Origin: Metaphire vulgaris
Lineage: Eukaryota; Annelida; Clitellata; Crassiclitellata; Megascolecidae
Direction: 5' to 3'
DNA: 64,000 bases
Assembly (NCBI GenBank): GCA_018105865.1
Contig: CM030835.1
Location: 8,053,416 to 8,117,415 of the forward strand
Shown: positions 44,174 to 55,700 of the stretch, piece by piece
Numbering within the stretch: the first letter of the stretch is position 1
Layout of the letters: each line of letters starts with the position of its first letter
Program-made: the position numbers and the translations under genes
Notes under the pieces: generated by a model
Told to the model about the DNA's origin: nothing
Seen by the model: the letters and a program-made list of their open reading frames with translations, nothing else
Databases searched by the model: none

Positions 44174-44942
44174 CACCGTGATCACGAAAATCGGGACCCC
44201 CTAGATTAATGAGTATAACTTAACAACCTTTCGACCAATCATGCTGAAATTTTAATTATAGCAGGCCTAGAAGGCAGTCTCGATCCTCAAAAAATATTTC
44301 GCCTCTACGCTGCAGCTGGTACAAGAAAGAAGGACATCACTGGCGCTCGTCTTCTGCGTACTCGTCCGACTTTCACCAAGTCCTTAATGGTATCAGTCGG
44401 TGTTTCAGCACTCGGTCGTACAGCTATTCACTTCTTCGAGCCGGGGTGAAAGTTAACGGACAGTATTACAGAGACGTTCTACTGATGCAGGGACTGCTGC
44501 TGACACCTCAAAAGCATTTCCAACAGGACGGCGCACCGGCACACAGAGCTCCAGAGACAGTTGAACTGTTAGGTAACGAAACGCCGGACTTCATTCCGCC
44601 TACTCTCTTCAGCCCGGAATCCGGTGGATTATAAAATTTGGAATGTTATGCAGGAACGCGTTCACCGAACGAAAGTCCGTGATATTGAGGACCTGTGACA
44701 ACGCATCATGCAAGTGTGGGACGAGATTGATCAAGGCATCATTGATGCGTCATTCAAGCAATTGCGTAGGCGTCTTCGTGCGTGTATTGCAACAAATGGC
44801 GGACCGTTTGAGCACAAACTATGAGTGGAATATCATTAGAGCTATCTAAAGTACACGTACTACAACTTTGTTGAATATTAGTTGACTTTTCGCTGAGTTA
44901 TATTCATTAATCTAGGGGGTCCCGATTTTCGTGATCACGGTG
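44174..44942 (+). mobile_element. Tc1/mariner-type element with degraded transposase
   Basis: Terminal inverted repeats of about 45 bp (CACCGTGATCACGAAAATCG at each end) are nearly perfect and are flanked by TA, the mariner target. The 769-bp interior codes in pieces for a DDE transposase: a LMVSVGVSALGRTAIHFFEP region, KVNGQYYRDVLL, then FQQDGAPAHRAPETVELL with the second catalytic Asp, and a third part (VDYKIWNVMQERVHRTK) in another frame. Lesions are a frameshift near 44446, one near 44630 and a TGA about 60 bp later. The N-terminal DNA-binding part is missing. Clean ends with a broken gene suggest it was moved or preserved as a non-autonomous copy. Confidence 0.92.
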
Positions 44943-45164
44943 TATATACATTATACCACGCATGTTAAATTCATGTTAATGCCTCTCAATGTCGCACATT
45001 GTGAACAGTCCACGCAGAGAATGACAACGTCGTTGTAATACTGCTCTATAGCATTCAGAATACACGAACATATCTACGAATGTTTTGGTCTCGAAAGAGG
45101 TAATAAAATTGCGGGTGACAGCGTCTTTACTGTACGTCCCGACTAGGTTCCAGACTTCTAGCTT

Positions 45165-45415
45165 CTAATTTCATGGGAATTTCTTTTATTACCCGCATGT
45201 CTCTGGCCCATATGTAAGTACCTGGAGGATGCAGGCATTCAGTATTCTTTGTTTAACTTTGTTGTCGTGATTGATGTCATGCCTTTTGAAAATTCTTTCT
45301 TTTAATCGGTTGGAGGTAATACCTGCCAATGTCAAACGTGTCAAACGTCTTTTTATTTCATTTTCACACTCGAAACATTGTTCACTTCGCTTCCTGAGCA
45401 CTTAAATGCTTCTAC
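45165..45415 (-). pseudogene. non-LTR retrotransposon RT C-terminal remnant
   Basis: The minus frame reads EIKRRLTRLTLAGITSNRLK, KVKQRILNACILQVLTYGPE. This matches the pattern IxxRxxxA then K-x-RLxxA-x-V-x-PVLxYGxET of craft/RTE-like reverse transcriptases after the palm. Upstream and downstream coding is lost. Confidence 0.6.
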
Positions 45416-45895
45416 AAAAATTCTATTTATTTCCTCTGGATCTCCAATTTTGGTTGTGGTCCCACTTGTTTGGTTATGGCCATAATTTCGGTCTTTGCCG
45501 TTAATTTCTGTAGTCATACTTTCTCGCTTTCAGCTCCCGGATGTTCCATTATCCTTAGTATTCCTTCTGTCAATGAGGATCGAAAATGTTGACTTAGGTT
45601 TTGGCCGCTCGACTGCCTCCCTCCCAACGAAGGATGAACATATTGGAATGGGACCGTGGGAGTAGTCAGAGTGTCTGCGTTTTTTTAAAATAGAACAAAA
45701 AAGCATTCGTGCGAAATATGAAAATTCCCGACGATTATTTGATCGTTGGCACTCAAGAAACAAAGATGCGAGAATTTAGAGAAAACATTTCAGGAAAGGA
45801 AGAACAGTCTTTAGATGTATACTATCAATTATGACTCTCTGTAAACATGTATAGACCTAGCCACTTCCATGCTGTTGACATACGAATGAAGTTGC
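45416..45895. other. no feature recognised
   Basis: May include more of the retrotransposon remnant, but no motif is readable. Confidence 0.4.
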
Positions 45896-46111
45896 CAGCG
45901 GCGGTTCCAAGAACCAATGAATTTCTAGGAAGATGGCGACTTGTAGGGGCTCGGGCGCGGTAAACCATGAAAAAGGCTGACAAGAAAAAAGGTCATCAGC
46001 TGTTTAGAGCACACAGACCCAGCCCAGTAAACCCTGAAAAACACTAACAAGCAAAAAGGTCGGCGGGGGATGCATCCCCATGCAGTCATCCCCAACGTGG
46101 AACCGCCCCTG
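45896..46111. mobile_element. non-autonomous hAT element CAGCGGCGGTTCCA
   Basis: Ends CAGCGGCGGTTCCAAG and GTGGAACCGCCCCTG. Identical flanks GAAGTTGC at 45888-45895 and 46112-46119. Two internal motifs: ACAAGAAAAAAGGTCATC (45990) and ACAAGCAAAAAGGTCGGC (46049). Confidence 0.94.
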
Positions 46112-46418
46112 GAAGTTGCAGTTAGATATTGTCACACTTATTTTTAAGGCAGTTCATCGAGCAGCAAAACCGATTACAGAACCGAAACAAGTCTTGACAT
46201 TATTACAAGTCGATTACTTTTGCATCAGCTTTGATATTCAACCCAAGAAATTCAAAACACGGCAAGTGCCTTCAGTGACACGCAATTTCCGCCATTGCTG
46301 TTTATAGGAAACGATCAATGAACAGAGACGCGTTCAAATTGAAATGAATATTTCGCAAGAGTGCTTCTAGTGGCGTCTATATATTTCTATCCAGAGACGC
46401 TGACTAAATTCTCCTACT

Positions 46419-46607
46419 CAGTGGCGGCTCCACCGGGGGGGGGGCAGGGGGCCCGTGCCCCCTATTGAGTGCCAGGCCCCCAGTGCCCCCCGAGTTGGGA
46501 CCCTATGCTTAATGCTACATACATTAAACAACAAATGGTTGGCCCCCATGATTAGAAGTTGCCACCCCAAAGGCTCCCCCACTTGCCAAATCCTAGAGCC
46601 GCCACTG
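46419..46607. mobile_element. non-autonomous hAT element CAGTGGCGGCTCCACC
   Basis: Ends CAGTGGCGGCTCCA and TAGAGCCGCCACTG. Identical flanks CTCCTACT at 46411-46418 and 46608-46615. 189 bp, G/C-skewed interior. Confidence 0.95.
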
Positions 46608-46719
46608 CTCCTACTTAAAGCCTTTCTCTTCGTAAAGATAATTTGAGGAAAATGACGATGCTACTCGGCAAATTTCCCCGAAGACCGTTTTAATCTGCTG
46701 ATCACGAAACATTGGCTGT

Positions 46720-46742
46720 CTGTGTGTGTGTGTACGTGTGTG

Positions 46743-46793
<51 letters not shown>

Positions 46794-46820
46794 GAAAGAG
46801 AGAGCCTCTCTCTCTCTCTT
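46720..46820. repeat. (GT)n then (GA)n then (CT)n microsatellite
   Basis: GT run, GA run of about 50 bp, AGAAAGAAAGAG, then CTCTCTCT, so the purine and pyrimidine runs can pair. Confidence 0.95.
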
Positions 46821-47086
46821 GTGATTTGTGGCTTGTGATCTCTGTCTCTCTTGTGATAGTGGCTTGTGATCATCGAAGGTCAGGCGACATGCTGTTCAGG
46901 GTCAATTTCGACATGAAATCTAGAAAATGGCGATGGATTAAAAGCTTCTGGAAACTTCATTGAACGTATCACGACGTTTAGAATATTACACAAAAAGATA
47001 AAAAAAGAAGGCTGTTAACTAGATCGGAAAACGACAACTCGTTTTCTACATACAAGCACACCTAGTAACTTCGTAAGGGCAAGGAG

Positions 47087-47255
47087 CAGTGTTTAATCTA
47101 GACTCCTGGACTCCAGAGGAGGAACTGACAAAGCCGGGGGGAACTGAAAAAGCCGGGGGAGTCAGCTAGGGGCTGCTGTTAGTTGATGTAGTAAGCCAAA
47201 ATTTTCGTGGGTAAAGAGCAATTTTCCCCTCGGAAACGGCCTAGATTAAACCCTG
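47087..47255. mobile_element. hAT-like CAGTGTTTAATCTAG element
   Basis: Ends CAGTGTTTAATCTAGAC and GGCCTAGATTAAACCCTG. Identical flanks GCAAGGAG at 47079-47086 and 47256-47263. 169 bp. Confidence 0.94.
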
Positions 47256-47392
47256 GCAAGGAGCAGAGTAGGTTTAACCGTTTATGGCTATGTGTGATAT
47301 CACTATAGCGTGATTTAATGTGGCTTCAAAACCATAGCTTGCTTTAAAATGGCTAATTAGGAGACGTTACTTCCCTGTGCGAAAACCACTAG

Positions 47393-47470
47393 GGGCGCTA
47401 ACGGGGCTTGAACCTAGCTCCGTTAGCCTACCGTTCCAGCGCGTAACCCATTCTGCCATCTTCCGCCCCA
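47393..47470 (-). mobile_element. tRNA-like sequence, probable SINE head
   Basis: On the minus strand GGGGCGGAAGATGGCAGAATGG (A-box-like TGGCAGAATGG) is followed by GGTTCAAGCC (B box) and AGCGCCCC, which pairs with the 5' end. The T-arm stem does not pair, so this is not a working tRNA gene. Sequence to 47280 may be the SINE body. Confidence 0.55.
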
Positions 47471-48466
47471 ATTATTGAAATTAAAATATAATTTCCTTGC
47501 TCAATATTTACTTTCTTCGCATTCATTGCCGCGACTTTAATGTCACTTTATACAGCGCTTTCGAAACTGATATCGCAGTAGCTGCTACTTCGTAGCTGCT
47601 ATTTCGTAGACGCCTAATCTAATTTTGAGAAAAGTTAGGCTTATAGACAATTGCCCAACCATATTACCATTCGGTCACGTGTCGTAAACCGTCGCCAGTG
47701 TGCCAAATAATGCGATCCATGTCCAAGCGAACGCTGCCGATGTTCAGTAGAACGCTACTGTTAACTGTTCAGCCAATGATCCAGTCCATGCACTGAGGCG
47801 CTATAGTCTCAGGGTCTCAGCTCTTGGCTCATGCATATTACATGTCTATTCTGACCGCTGCCGAATTCCAAAGCAAGGACTTTGTCGTCGGATTATCAGT
47901 CTGAGTAATGGCTTTTACTAAAAATTCCCATTTTCGTTTCTTCACCTCAGTCTTAACACGTTCTCGCGCAAATGCAAACTTGCGCACGTTTGGCATGAGA
48001 TGGGGTGGGGTAGAGGTGGGGGAGCAACAAAGAAATTATAGAAGTCTTCATCTCATAAAAATTTAACAACGGCTTGTCTAACACCATTGCACGAAGCAGG
48101 CTAACACCATCTGCAAATAGGCCTACAATTAGGCATAGGCCTATTAACACGTTTGATACAGTTATGTTCAGCAGGCCCGGAATAACCCAGGGACTGTGGA
48201 GCCTACAGCCCTCTGGCCATTGCTCAACACTGGTCCCCAGCGAAGGATGAAAAATTTTAAGACTGGTCATTATTGTTGAGCAATACTCTCTATTTGCTAA
48301 CCTGTTTTATCCTATCTTGTATAGGCTATAGCGAGGGCCGGGTTAACCACGTTGTATATGTTTCAATTGAAAGGGTCCTGCTCACAAAAGTAGCAATAGG
48401 CCTAGGTAGAGACCTACTAGATTCCTACTATTGTCAGTAAAGGCAGAGTTTAATACTGTTGACCAG
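47471..48466. other. no gene recognised (1.0 kb)
   Basis: Contains three TAGGCCTA octamers (48118, 48138, 48398). Frames without domains. Confidence 0.5.
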
Positions 48467-48715
48467 TGGCAGGCACGTCGGAACGAATTTTCAGCAGGGG
48501 ATGCAGATTATTTTTCTTAGAAAAATAAAATTTCTCATCTTAAAAACCTGACGTGCAAAAAAGGTCATCACGCTTCCTGACAAGAAAAAAGGTTTTCACG
48601 CATGGAATTTGCTCTCTTTTTTTAGAGGGTGCAGCTTCCTACGGGCCTCCAGGGGTGCAGCGCCCTCTGATTTTTTCCAGGGGGACTGTGGACCACTTTG
48701 TACGGGTCTGACCAG
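48467..48715. mobile_element. dispersed repeat with GGTGCAG words, ends unresolved (copy 1)
   Basis: Starts CAGTGGCAGGCACGTCGGA. It carries two shared motifs (GTGCAAAAAAGGTCATCACG at 48555 and ACAAGAAAAAAGGTTTTCAC at 48579), then AGGGTGCAG and CAGGGGTGCAGCGCCC. It resembles 49783-50026. Confidence 0.55.
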
Positions 48716-48993
48716 TGGCCGACTGGCCAGTTTGTCAACCTGCCTGATGGCAAGTGGGCCCCCTAGACAGTAAACATTGTGGAGCCCACGCTGTTGTGTG
48801 TGAAAGTAATGTTAAACCTTTGAAAACGTCGGCGATCGTCGATATGAGTAGCTCAGAATGAGCCACCTGTTTCCTGTCAGTCACAATTTTTAGACCAAGT
48901 CCGCCACTTCCTCCTTAGGCCTACTTATGGATCGTCATGATCCGATGGCTCAAAGCTCTACGAATCTTATCAGCATATCTTGTACAGTAGGCC

Positions 48994-49407
48994 TAAGGGG
49001 CTGTCCATTAATTACGTCAACAATTTAGGGGGGTTGAAAAAGTTTGACAGTTGTTGACAGGGGGAGAGGGCCAAGAGAAGTTGACGTCAACAATTTCACT
49101 TTTTACAAGTAATCAAAAAATAAGAAATTTCATGGAATACTACTTACTACAATGGAAAAAAGCATGACACAAAAGGTCATCACCACCACATTTTGACACT
49201 CGATGAGCAAAACAGGGAAAATGGTCATCACCACAAAAATAATAGCCTTGTTATTGGGACCTGTCAAGGCTGTCATTGATCTTAGGGAGGGGGTGGAAAG
49301 TTTTTGGCGTAATTATGAGGGGGTAAGTGAAAGTTGACAGTTGTTGACAAGGGGAGGGGTCAAAATTGCCCCAAAATTTTTGACATAATTAATGTACAGC
49401 TCCTAAT
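48994..49407. mobile_element. GGGGCTGTCCATTAATTACG MITE
   Basis: Left end GGGGCTGTCCATTAATTACG and right end TGACATAATTAATGTACAGC are inverted repeats. AGTAGGCC flanks both sides (48986-48993 and 49408-49415). Subterminal AAGTTTGACAGTTGTTGACA and AAGTTGACAGTTGTTGACAA lie in the same orientation near each end. No ORF. Confidence 0.82.
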
Positions 49408-49502
49408 AGTAGGCCTATAATCTTTAGAATGGTATGTATTGTCATAAAATAATGGCCAGTCTTAAAATGGTGCATCCTTTCGTTGAAAGCCAGTGCTAAG
49501 TC

Positions 49503-49668
49503 CAGGGTTTAATATAGGCCGTTTCTGGGGGATTACCCTTCCCGGAAATTTCAAATTCGTCCCGGAAATTTTGGTATACTATATCAACTTACAGCGCTCT
49601 CCCAAACTCCCTAGCTGACTTCCTCCGGGTTTGTCAGTTCCCCCGGAGTCCAGGAGTCTGGCTAAATC
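49503..49668. mobile_element. hAT-like CAGGGTTTAATATAGG element, right end lost
   Basis: Matches 43774-43923 (CCGTTTCTGGGGG, GGAAATTTTGGTATACTA, TTTGTCAGTTCCCCCGGAGT). It breaks off at GTCTGGCTAAAT next to another repeat. Confidence 0.65.
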
Positions 49669-49782
49669 GTGACCGGGGGGAAGGGGGTGCAGTCTCCACA
49701 ACCCCCTGGTTAAAAAGGGCCTGATTGTCAGCCAGGCAAAGGTCGGCATATCCATAAGGCACGTATAGACTCAGTTCAATCC

Positions 49783-50026
49783 AGAGCCGTCGAATTTTGG
49801 TCAGAGGTGCAGATTTTTTCGAAGTTAAATTTTTCTCTTTCAAATCCTTGACAAGCAAAAAAGGTCGTCAACGCTCGATGTTACCTTAACACACCCTGTA
49901 TTTTAGGATACAGGGGGTACGTGCAGACCATCATCTTTCCAGGGGCCCAGAGGGTGCATTGCACCCCTTACATTTTTCCAGGGGTGCAGCTGCACCCACT
50001 GCACCCCCACTTCGGGCGGGCCTAGT
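49783..50026. mobile_element. dispersed repeat with GGTGCAG words (copy 2)
   Basis: Begins CAGAGCCGTCGAATTTTGG. It contains GACAAGCAAAAAAGGTCGTC at 49850 and AGGGTGCATTGCACCCC and GGGGTGCAGCTGCACCC hairpins. Same layout as 48467-48715. Confidence 0.55.
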
Positions 50027-50189
50027 TAGATCTCTTTAGCTAGAACCTGCAAGATTTCGACTGCGATTTTATCATTATTGTAGGTTTTTAATAATCGGCA
50101 GGAAAAGGTTCGGTGATCTCACGGCCTGGAGAATTATGTAGAAGTTCACGAGTTTTCGCTTCTAGAAGTCGAGCGGCAGCACCACTGAA

Positions 50190-50258
50190 GATCCAATGGA
50201 CAATCGATGCGTGTACTTCCGGTTCTGAGTGTGTTTATGTTGGCAGTGAAAACAACAG
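50190..50258 (+). promoter_or_regulatory. candidate DNAJB9 promoter/5' non-coding exon
   Basis: CCAAT at 50193, an ETS-type ACTTCCGG at 50215, and a consensus donor AACAACAG|GTACTG at 50258. Because the DNAJB9 start codon lies one base after an acceptor, an upstream non-coding exon must exist, and this is the best candidate in reach. No complete CCAAT-N9-CCACG stress element is seen. Confidence 0.3.
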
Positions 50259-51061
50259 GTACTGACATCGGTCGAAAGGACTGGACAACATCAACATCAG
50301 ACTGCTCTAATTCATAACAACTGACGAAACTATTCCTAACCGAAGTAGAATTGCTTTAACTGACGTGTGTCTTTTAGTGTAATTGTTGGAAACAACATTT
50401 AATTCAGTGATTACGTTGTCTTGTTTTTAACAAGGAGAAATCCTGGTGAACCACGTAAGATCCAGTTAATAATAATATTGTTATTAAGTGGATAACAATA
50501 ATTTTTAATGGCCTTTAGGCCGATCTGCTCCCCGCCGATCGGATTGAACTTCCCACTTGATCTGACTTATTCGGATTGGATTTGGTGTGTCGTCGGCTAA
50601 TGCCCTAGGCATTATTATAGTGGCGCCATAGAAGTTGATTGCATGGCTAACTGATTCACTGCTGAACTGGTAAAGTGAACGCAGGCTGCTGCTATATTTT
50701 GTTATAGACGGTTTATAGTGTGCATGTACTGGTGAATTTCAGGGGAGAAATTGAGGTTAATCAGTAGAAGAGTAGACTTTTTGTTTTGTTTTCAAAAGAT
50801 CACTTTGGTAGATTTTTTCGAAAAATGTATTATTTCTTTGTAGTAAAATTACAGCATGGGATTCAGTTTTGTTCATCAGGATTTCTATATGCCGTTGGAG
50901 TTACCCAAATATTCTAATGTATTGTTATTAGCTCTGTCAAAAATAAAATATTAAATGTTTTAAAATGCTGTTTAAGCTGTGACTGACCATGATTGAATTG
51001 AAACGTTTATAAAAAAACTGCCTACTTAAATGCTTTATGAAGTGTGTATATAAAGTCTTTT
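50259..51061. other. probable DNAJB9 5' intron; no coding
   Basis: AT-rich; AGTGGCGCCATAGAAGTTG at 50628 is a short dispersed-repeat word. Confidence 0.4.
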
Positions 51062-51375
51062 AATCTATATTGGTAAGAGAGCTTTTTCTATTTCTGGGCC
51101 AAAAATCTGGAACTCTCCCTCTGGTTGTCAGATCTTCCAATAAACTGAGTATTTTCAGATCTAGGCTTAAAACACATCTCTTCCAATTAGCATTTCCTCC
51201 ATAGTTTGTCTTGCTGTTTCCCTCTGACTGATCTCTGGAATGACCTGGTCTTTTGCGGATGGATTTGAAGTACCATCGATTGATACCCTTGAGTATTAGA
51301 AATGGTGCTATAGAGGTGTATTATTATTATTATTATTGTTATTATTATTATTATTAATTATTATTATTATTATTA

Positions 51376-51409
<34 letters not shown>

Positions 51410-51412
51410 GCA
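51062..51412 (+). mobile_element. LINE (L2/CR1-like) 3' end with (TTA)n tail
   Basis: GGCCAAAAATCTGGAACTCTCCC (a W-NSLP-like relic), AAAACACATCTCTTCC, then GGATTTGAAGTACCATCGAT and GGTGCTATAGAGGTGTA followed by a TTA repeat. The last 110 bp reappear inverted at 55480-55615. This is the terminal part of a 5'-truncated element. Confidence 0.75.
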
Positions 51413-52057
51413 GTTGATCTTAAATCTCAAATACACAGAACCATTTTCATTTAGAATGCAGCTTCTGAATTTCACAGAAATGCCGAGATGGTTTTTGACT
51501 TGCATGTAAAAAATTCCAAAATGGAATTTACTGGCACCCTGATATATATCAAACTAATTTCTCTACTTCAGTGATGATTGGGAGGAAATGAGCAATTAAG
51601 CAATGATTGGCTGAAACCAGTGTTTGCCTCTAGGCCTTGTATTTCAGCCATTTTCTTCATGCAGCCGGGCATTCGAACATTTTGCCATGTGAGATGCGGC
51701 AATATACCAGGCTTGTCAGGTTCTGACCTCCAGACATTTATGGAATGTGACCAGCTAACCATGTGATTGGCAACAGCATGGCTTATTTGCTGGTTTTTGC
51801 TCTTTATGGGGCTCCTTCAAAATCTGACAAGAGAGAAATTGTTAAAGGACTTGCGACTGTACCAGCCAACTACCATCATCTTGCCTAGCCACTCAGCAAG
51901 ATATTGATGTATATCCTAATGATATGTATATATGAATTGTTTTTATTTTTTAATTAAGTTTTTTGAATTGAAATTTTCTTGTTTATTTATAGTTATTTTT
52001 GCTTCTCTTAGCGGTGACAATTTATACTTAAGCCAGAGTTTCTTGTTTTTTTGTAGA

Positions 52058-53594
52058 ATGCTTGGGTCAAAATTCTTTGCACTGGTGATTTTGGCATTTT
52101 ACTGTCTCTTGATGTTGATTGAAGCTGCTAAGGACTATTATGATGTTCTTGGTATACAACGTGGGGCATCTGATCGTGAAATAAAGAAAGCCTTTAGGAA
52201 ATTGGCAATGAAATACCATCCAGATAAAAACAAGGATGATCCTGATGCTGAGAAGAAATTTGTTGAAATTGCACAAGGTTTGTGTTACATGCTAGAACAG
52301 GCCGATTAGAATAGGCATCAGCAACCTATGGCATGTGTGTCAAATGAGGCATGCATAGCAATTTTCAGTGACAAGCAGAAGACCAAAAAAATTTCTGTGA
52401 CAGTAAAGGCACTGTGCCATTCATTGTATTGATAGTGTGAGGGCCCACACTTGGCACTAGTCATAAACCCAGTGTTAACACAGGCTATCTCTATAATTTA
52501 TGAAGCTTTGTGATGTTAGTTCTACAAATTTAGCATGCTGACTTTTTATATTCAATCTGCTTGGTTGTGTGAATAAATTATGAAAATTCTGAGAAATTTT
52601 ATATCTTCATGCCTTATAATTTGCAGATTCTTGGTGTATTGAAGCTTTTCTTTTTCAATAGCTTATGAGATCCTTAGTGACTCTGACAAACGGCGGCAGT
52701 ATGATCAGTTTGGCGATGCGGACTTTGGAGCTGGTGGTGGGACTGGTGCAGGTGGACCTTCGTTCAATTTCAACGATTTCTTCAGAGGATTCGACGACGC
52801 ATTTGGCGCACATCAAAGAGGTGGACGCAGCGACAGAAAGTTCCATTTCGGTCACGAAGGCGCTGGATCTTTCTTTGACTTCGGCGATCTATTCGAAGAT
52901 GATGACACTGATGACCCATTTGGAAATATGTTCAACGATTTCAATTCATTTTCATTTTCAAATGTTCATACCAGTGTTCATAGCGACGGATCTCATCAGG
53001 TTCACACTAGCAGCTTTGCGTCTTCCAGTCAAGGTAAACATGCAACTTTGAAGATGTCAGGTCAATTTTTCTGCCATTGTCTTTATGCCATTGTCTGAAT
53101 TATTTCCTATATAAAATGATAGTGAAATTTAAATTTTCATATCACTTGTGCCATCCTCAGTAACGTTTGGTGACAAAACAGTTTTTTAGCCATGTTTGTA
53201 GTACTAGGTTATTTTCTTTGGCTTGTCTTTGGCCTCAAGACAAGTTACGGTAAACAGGACGTTCATGCTTTGGCATTTACCAGTACTATTCGTATACTCG
53301 AACATTTGCATTGATTAAATGACTACCAAGGTTATTAATATTTTCTCTATACTGTGAACTTCTTTGAAGGTTCACAGGCCTCACTCCACATGGTCACTCA
53401 TTCACATGAATATGAATCTTAGTGCTCATACTGATATATTGATTGTCACTGATTTTATTATTTTATCAACTTTTTCATATGATTGTTTGCACTATTGACA
53501 TTGTATTGTTGATTTTACCTTTCTAGGGCAAAGATGTAAAACGACTACTATAAGAAATGGCAACACTGTTACTACACAGACAGTTTGTTCTTAG
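52058..53594 (+). CDS. DNAJB9: DnaJ homolog subfamily B member 9 (ERdj4)
   Basis: ER-lumenal J-domain co-chaperone that stimulates the Hsp70 BiP and acts in ER-associated degradation. Exons 52058-52277, 52662-53033 and 53527-53594 join in phase 1 each time and give 219 aa (human 223). Residues 6-24 ([19 protein letters not shown]) are the signal peptide/anchor. The J domain follows at about 26-90 with HPD at 54-56 (MKYHPDKNK) and QYDQFGD at its end. The middle is Gly/Phe/Asp-rich ([26 protein letters not shown]). The last exon gives [15 protein letters not shown] then QTVCS, the conserved C-terminus of this family rather than of DNAJB11 or DNAJC types. The ATG is preceded by TTTTTTTGTAG|A, so the 5' UTR is spliced. 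Confidence 0.94.
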
Positions 53595-54765
53595 TTTTAT
53601 ATCAGAAGCTGTACATACTTTGTAATTTCTATAATTGGTTTCATTTGTAAATATCTGATGCGCAGTTGAAGTATTGGCTAATTTAGTATTTCTTTTTTAT
53701 TTTATCCAGACATTTTATTTTATCCAGACAGCTGTTCTAGCAACATATGCTCTAGAGAAGCTGTACACTGCATTCCATAGTTTGTATAAGGGATATATGC
53801 ATGCTATGGAATGAATTTATGATGCATTATAATTTAAAACTGTGTAAACAATATGGTTAAACTGTGTGGTTAAAGTTTCATCTTAACTCCTTTGGCTAGT
53901 TATTGAATGCTGTAAAGCTAATACTATATATCAAATACTTGGAATTTGTTTCATGTAACATGGTTGTAATGCATTGATGCATTGAGCACAGTTCATCTTA
54001 TTGCACCCATATTGTGCACATCTTGAGTTCATTCATGTTTGGCACTATTGTTAGTAAAGCACGGCATATTATTGGTTAAAATGTTTTTTTCACTTGTTGC
54101 ATGGCATTTGCAAATTCAGACCAAGAAACAACTTTATAATTTCCCTGTAACATTTGGATTATGTCATGATTTTGGCTTATGTTTTTTAAAATTTTAGAAT
54201 GCACATATTGCTAGATCATTACAAGTGTGTTTTGGTTAATGCATGTATGGTCGGATTTTCTGGTTGGTCAACTTGCTAAACAATGTACTATCTACCATTC
54301 TGTGTAATATGTATTTGCCTGACAATTATTCTGCTAATGCATCAAGTAAAGACATTCTTGTATTCTAACAATTCTTAATTTCCGGAATTTGGCAAAAGCT
54401 GAACATATTTGAAATGAGAAATAATAAGTTGTTTGGAGAGCAAGTTGGTTTTTTTGAGTAGTTGATGTGTTATTCACTTGAATGAATATGTACTCTCTAT
54501 TCGAAGCTGATTCTTATCTATTCAAGTATTTAATATACAGGAGTGCTGTATTTAATATTCTAATATATGGGGATTCTGTTCTTGTATGAAGTTATCTTGT
54601 ACACTATATAAGCTAATTGTATAATACTTTAGTATGTATTGTTTTGCTAAAAAAAAGAGTGAATTTCTATACACAAGTTATGACTTTGTTTGAACCATTA
54701 CTAAATTCACTGTACACATTTTCTAAATACCGTCAGACTTCAATAAACAGTCTTTTACATTAAAA
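53595..54765 (+). other. DNAJB9 3' UTR and poly(A) signal
   Basis: AT-rich, no coding. AATAAA at 54739 (CTTCAATAAACAG) followed by a T-rich stretch is the likely polyadenylation signal, giving a 3' UTR of about 1.15 kb. Confidence 0.55.
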
Positions 54766-55247
54766 ATATTGCTTGGTTATTTGTCACTTTCCTTCTTTGT
54801 ATTGTATACAGAGACTGTATGGAATTGTAACAGAAATATAGTAAATTGGGTATGACGTAAGAAAATCAGTTTTCACTGAACCACTGATACCACAAATGAA
54901 GCAATTCTAGCTTGAAATTATTTGAAAACTACTTAATATAAATGTACATCATAATTCTGCAGCAATACTGAAATCTTAGACTGTGGCATTTATATAACAG
55001 CTGTCTTCATTGCTTTCCTTCTTTGCAATTATGAGTGAAACTTGTTAGGCATTGAACAACTTAATGTCATCCAAACAATCATGAAAATCATTCAGAAGTT
55101 ATGACTGCCTTTGAAACTTGTTTATTTACATTGAACAACTTAACTGGATATCCAAACAAGTCATGAAAATGACAGATTGAAAAAAACAAGAATCAAAACA
55201 TGACTGCCTTTTGATACAGAGAAGGTATGCTGTCCACTGTTACGGTG
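54766..55247. other. no feature recognised
   Basis: AT-rich intergenic. A 40-bp phrase (GGCATTGAACAACTTAATG, CCAAACAATCATGAAAAT) recurs with changes about 80 bp later. Confidence 0.5.
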
Positions 55248-55346
<99 letters not shown>

Positions 55347-55378
55347 TAGCAGTAGTACGGTTAGTAGTAGTAGTAGTA
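55248..55378. repeat. (ATT)n then (AGT)n microsatellite
   Basis: About 50 bp of ATT units switch abruptly to AGT units, with one GTAGC/ACGGTT interruption. Confidence 0.96.
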
Positions 55379-55479
55379 ATGTGATTTCTAAAATAAAAAA
55401 TATAGCTGAGGTTTTAGCTCTGTAGACCAGTTAGCTGCAAGCCCTTTGCTCAAATATTAGTTGATGACTGACTAATAAT

Positions 55480-55615
55480 ATAATAATACTAATTGTGCAC
55501 TTCTATAGCACCAGTTTTATACCCGAGGATATCAATCGATGGTACTTCAAATTCATTCGCAAAAGGTCCAGGTCATTCGAGGGATCAGTCAGAATTCCAG
55601 AGATCAGTCAGACTG
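55480..55615 (-). mobile_element. LINE (L2/CR1-like) 3' end, inverted copy
   Basis: Its reverse complement contains CTGATCTCTGGAATTC, AATTTGAAGTACCATCGATTG and GGTGCTATAGAAGTGCA, matching 51225-51320 base for base over long stretches. Its tail points into the ATT/AGT repeat. Confidence 0.78.
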
Positions 55616-55700
55616 ATGTCAAGTACATTAAAAATGGGTCTACAGAAGTTGTTTACCTAGTGTTGCGTTGCAGGCGACGATTTGTTGATCGGAGCTCATA

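Noticed and set aside
47393..47470. A functional tRNA gene
   Set aside because: A- and B-box words and acceptor-like ends are present, but the T-stem does not pair and no clear anticodon loop forms.
50190..50460. A classic ER-stress element for DNAJB9
   Set aside because: CCAAT at 50193 is not followed by N9-CCACG, and the TGACGTGT and CCACGTAA words further on are single, imperfect matches that could be chance.
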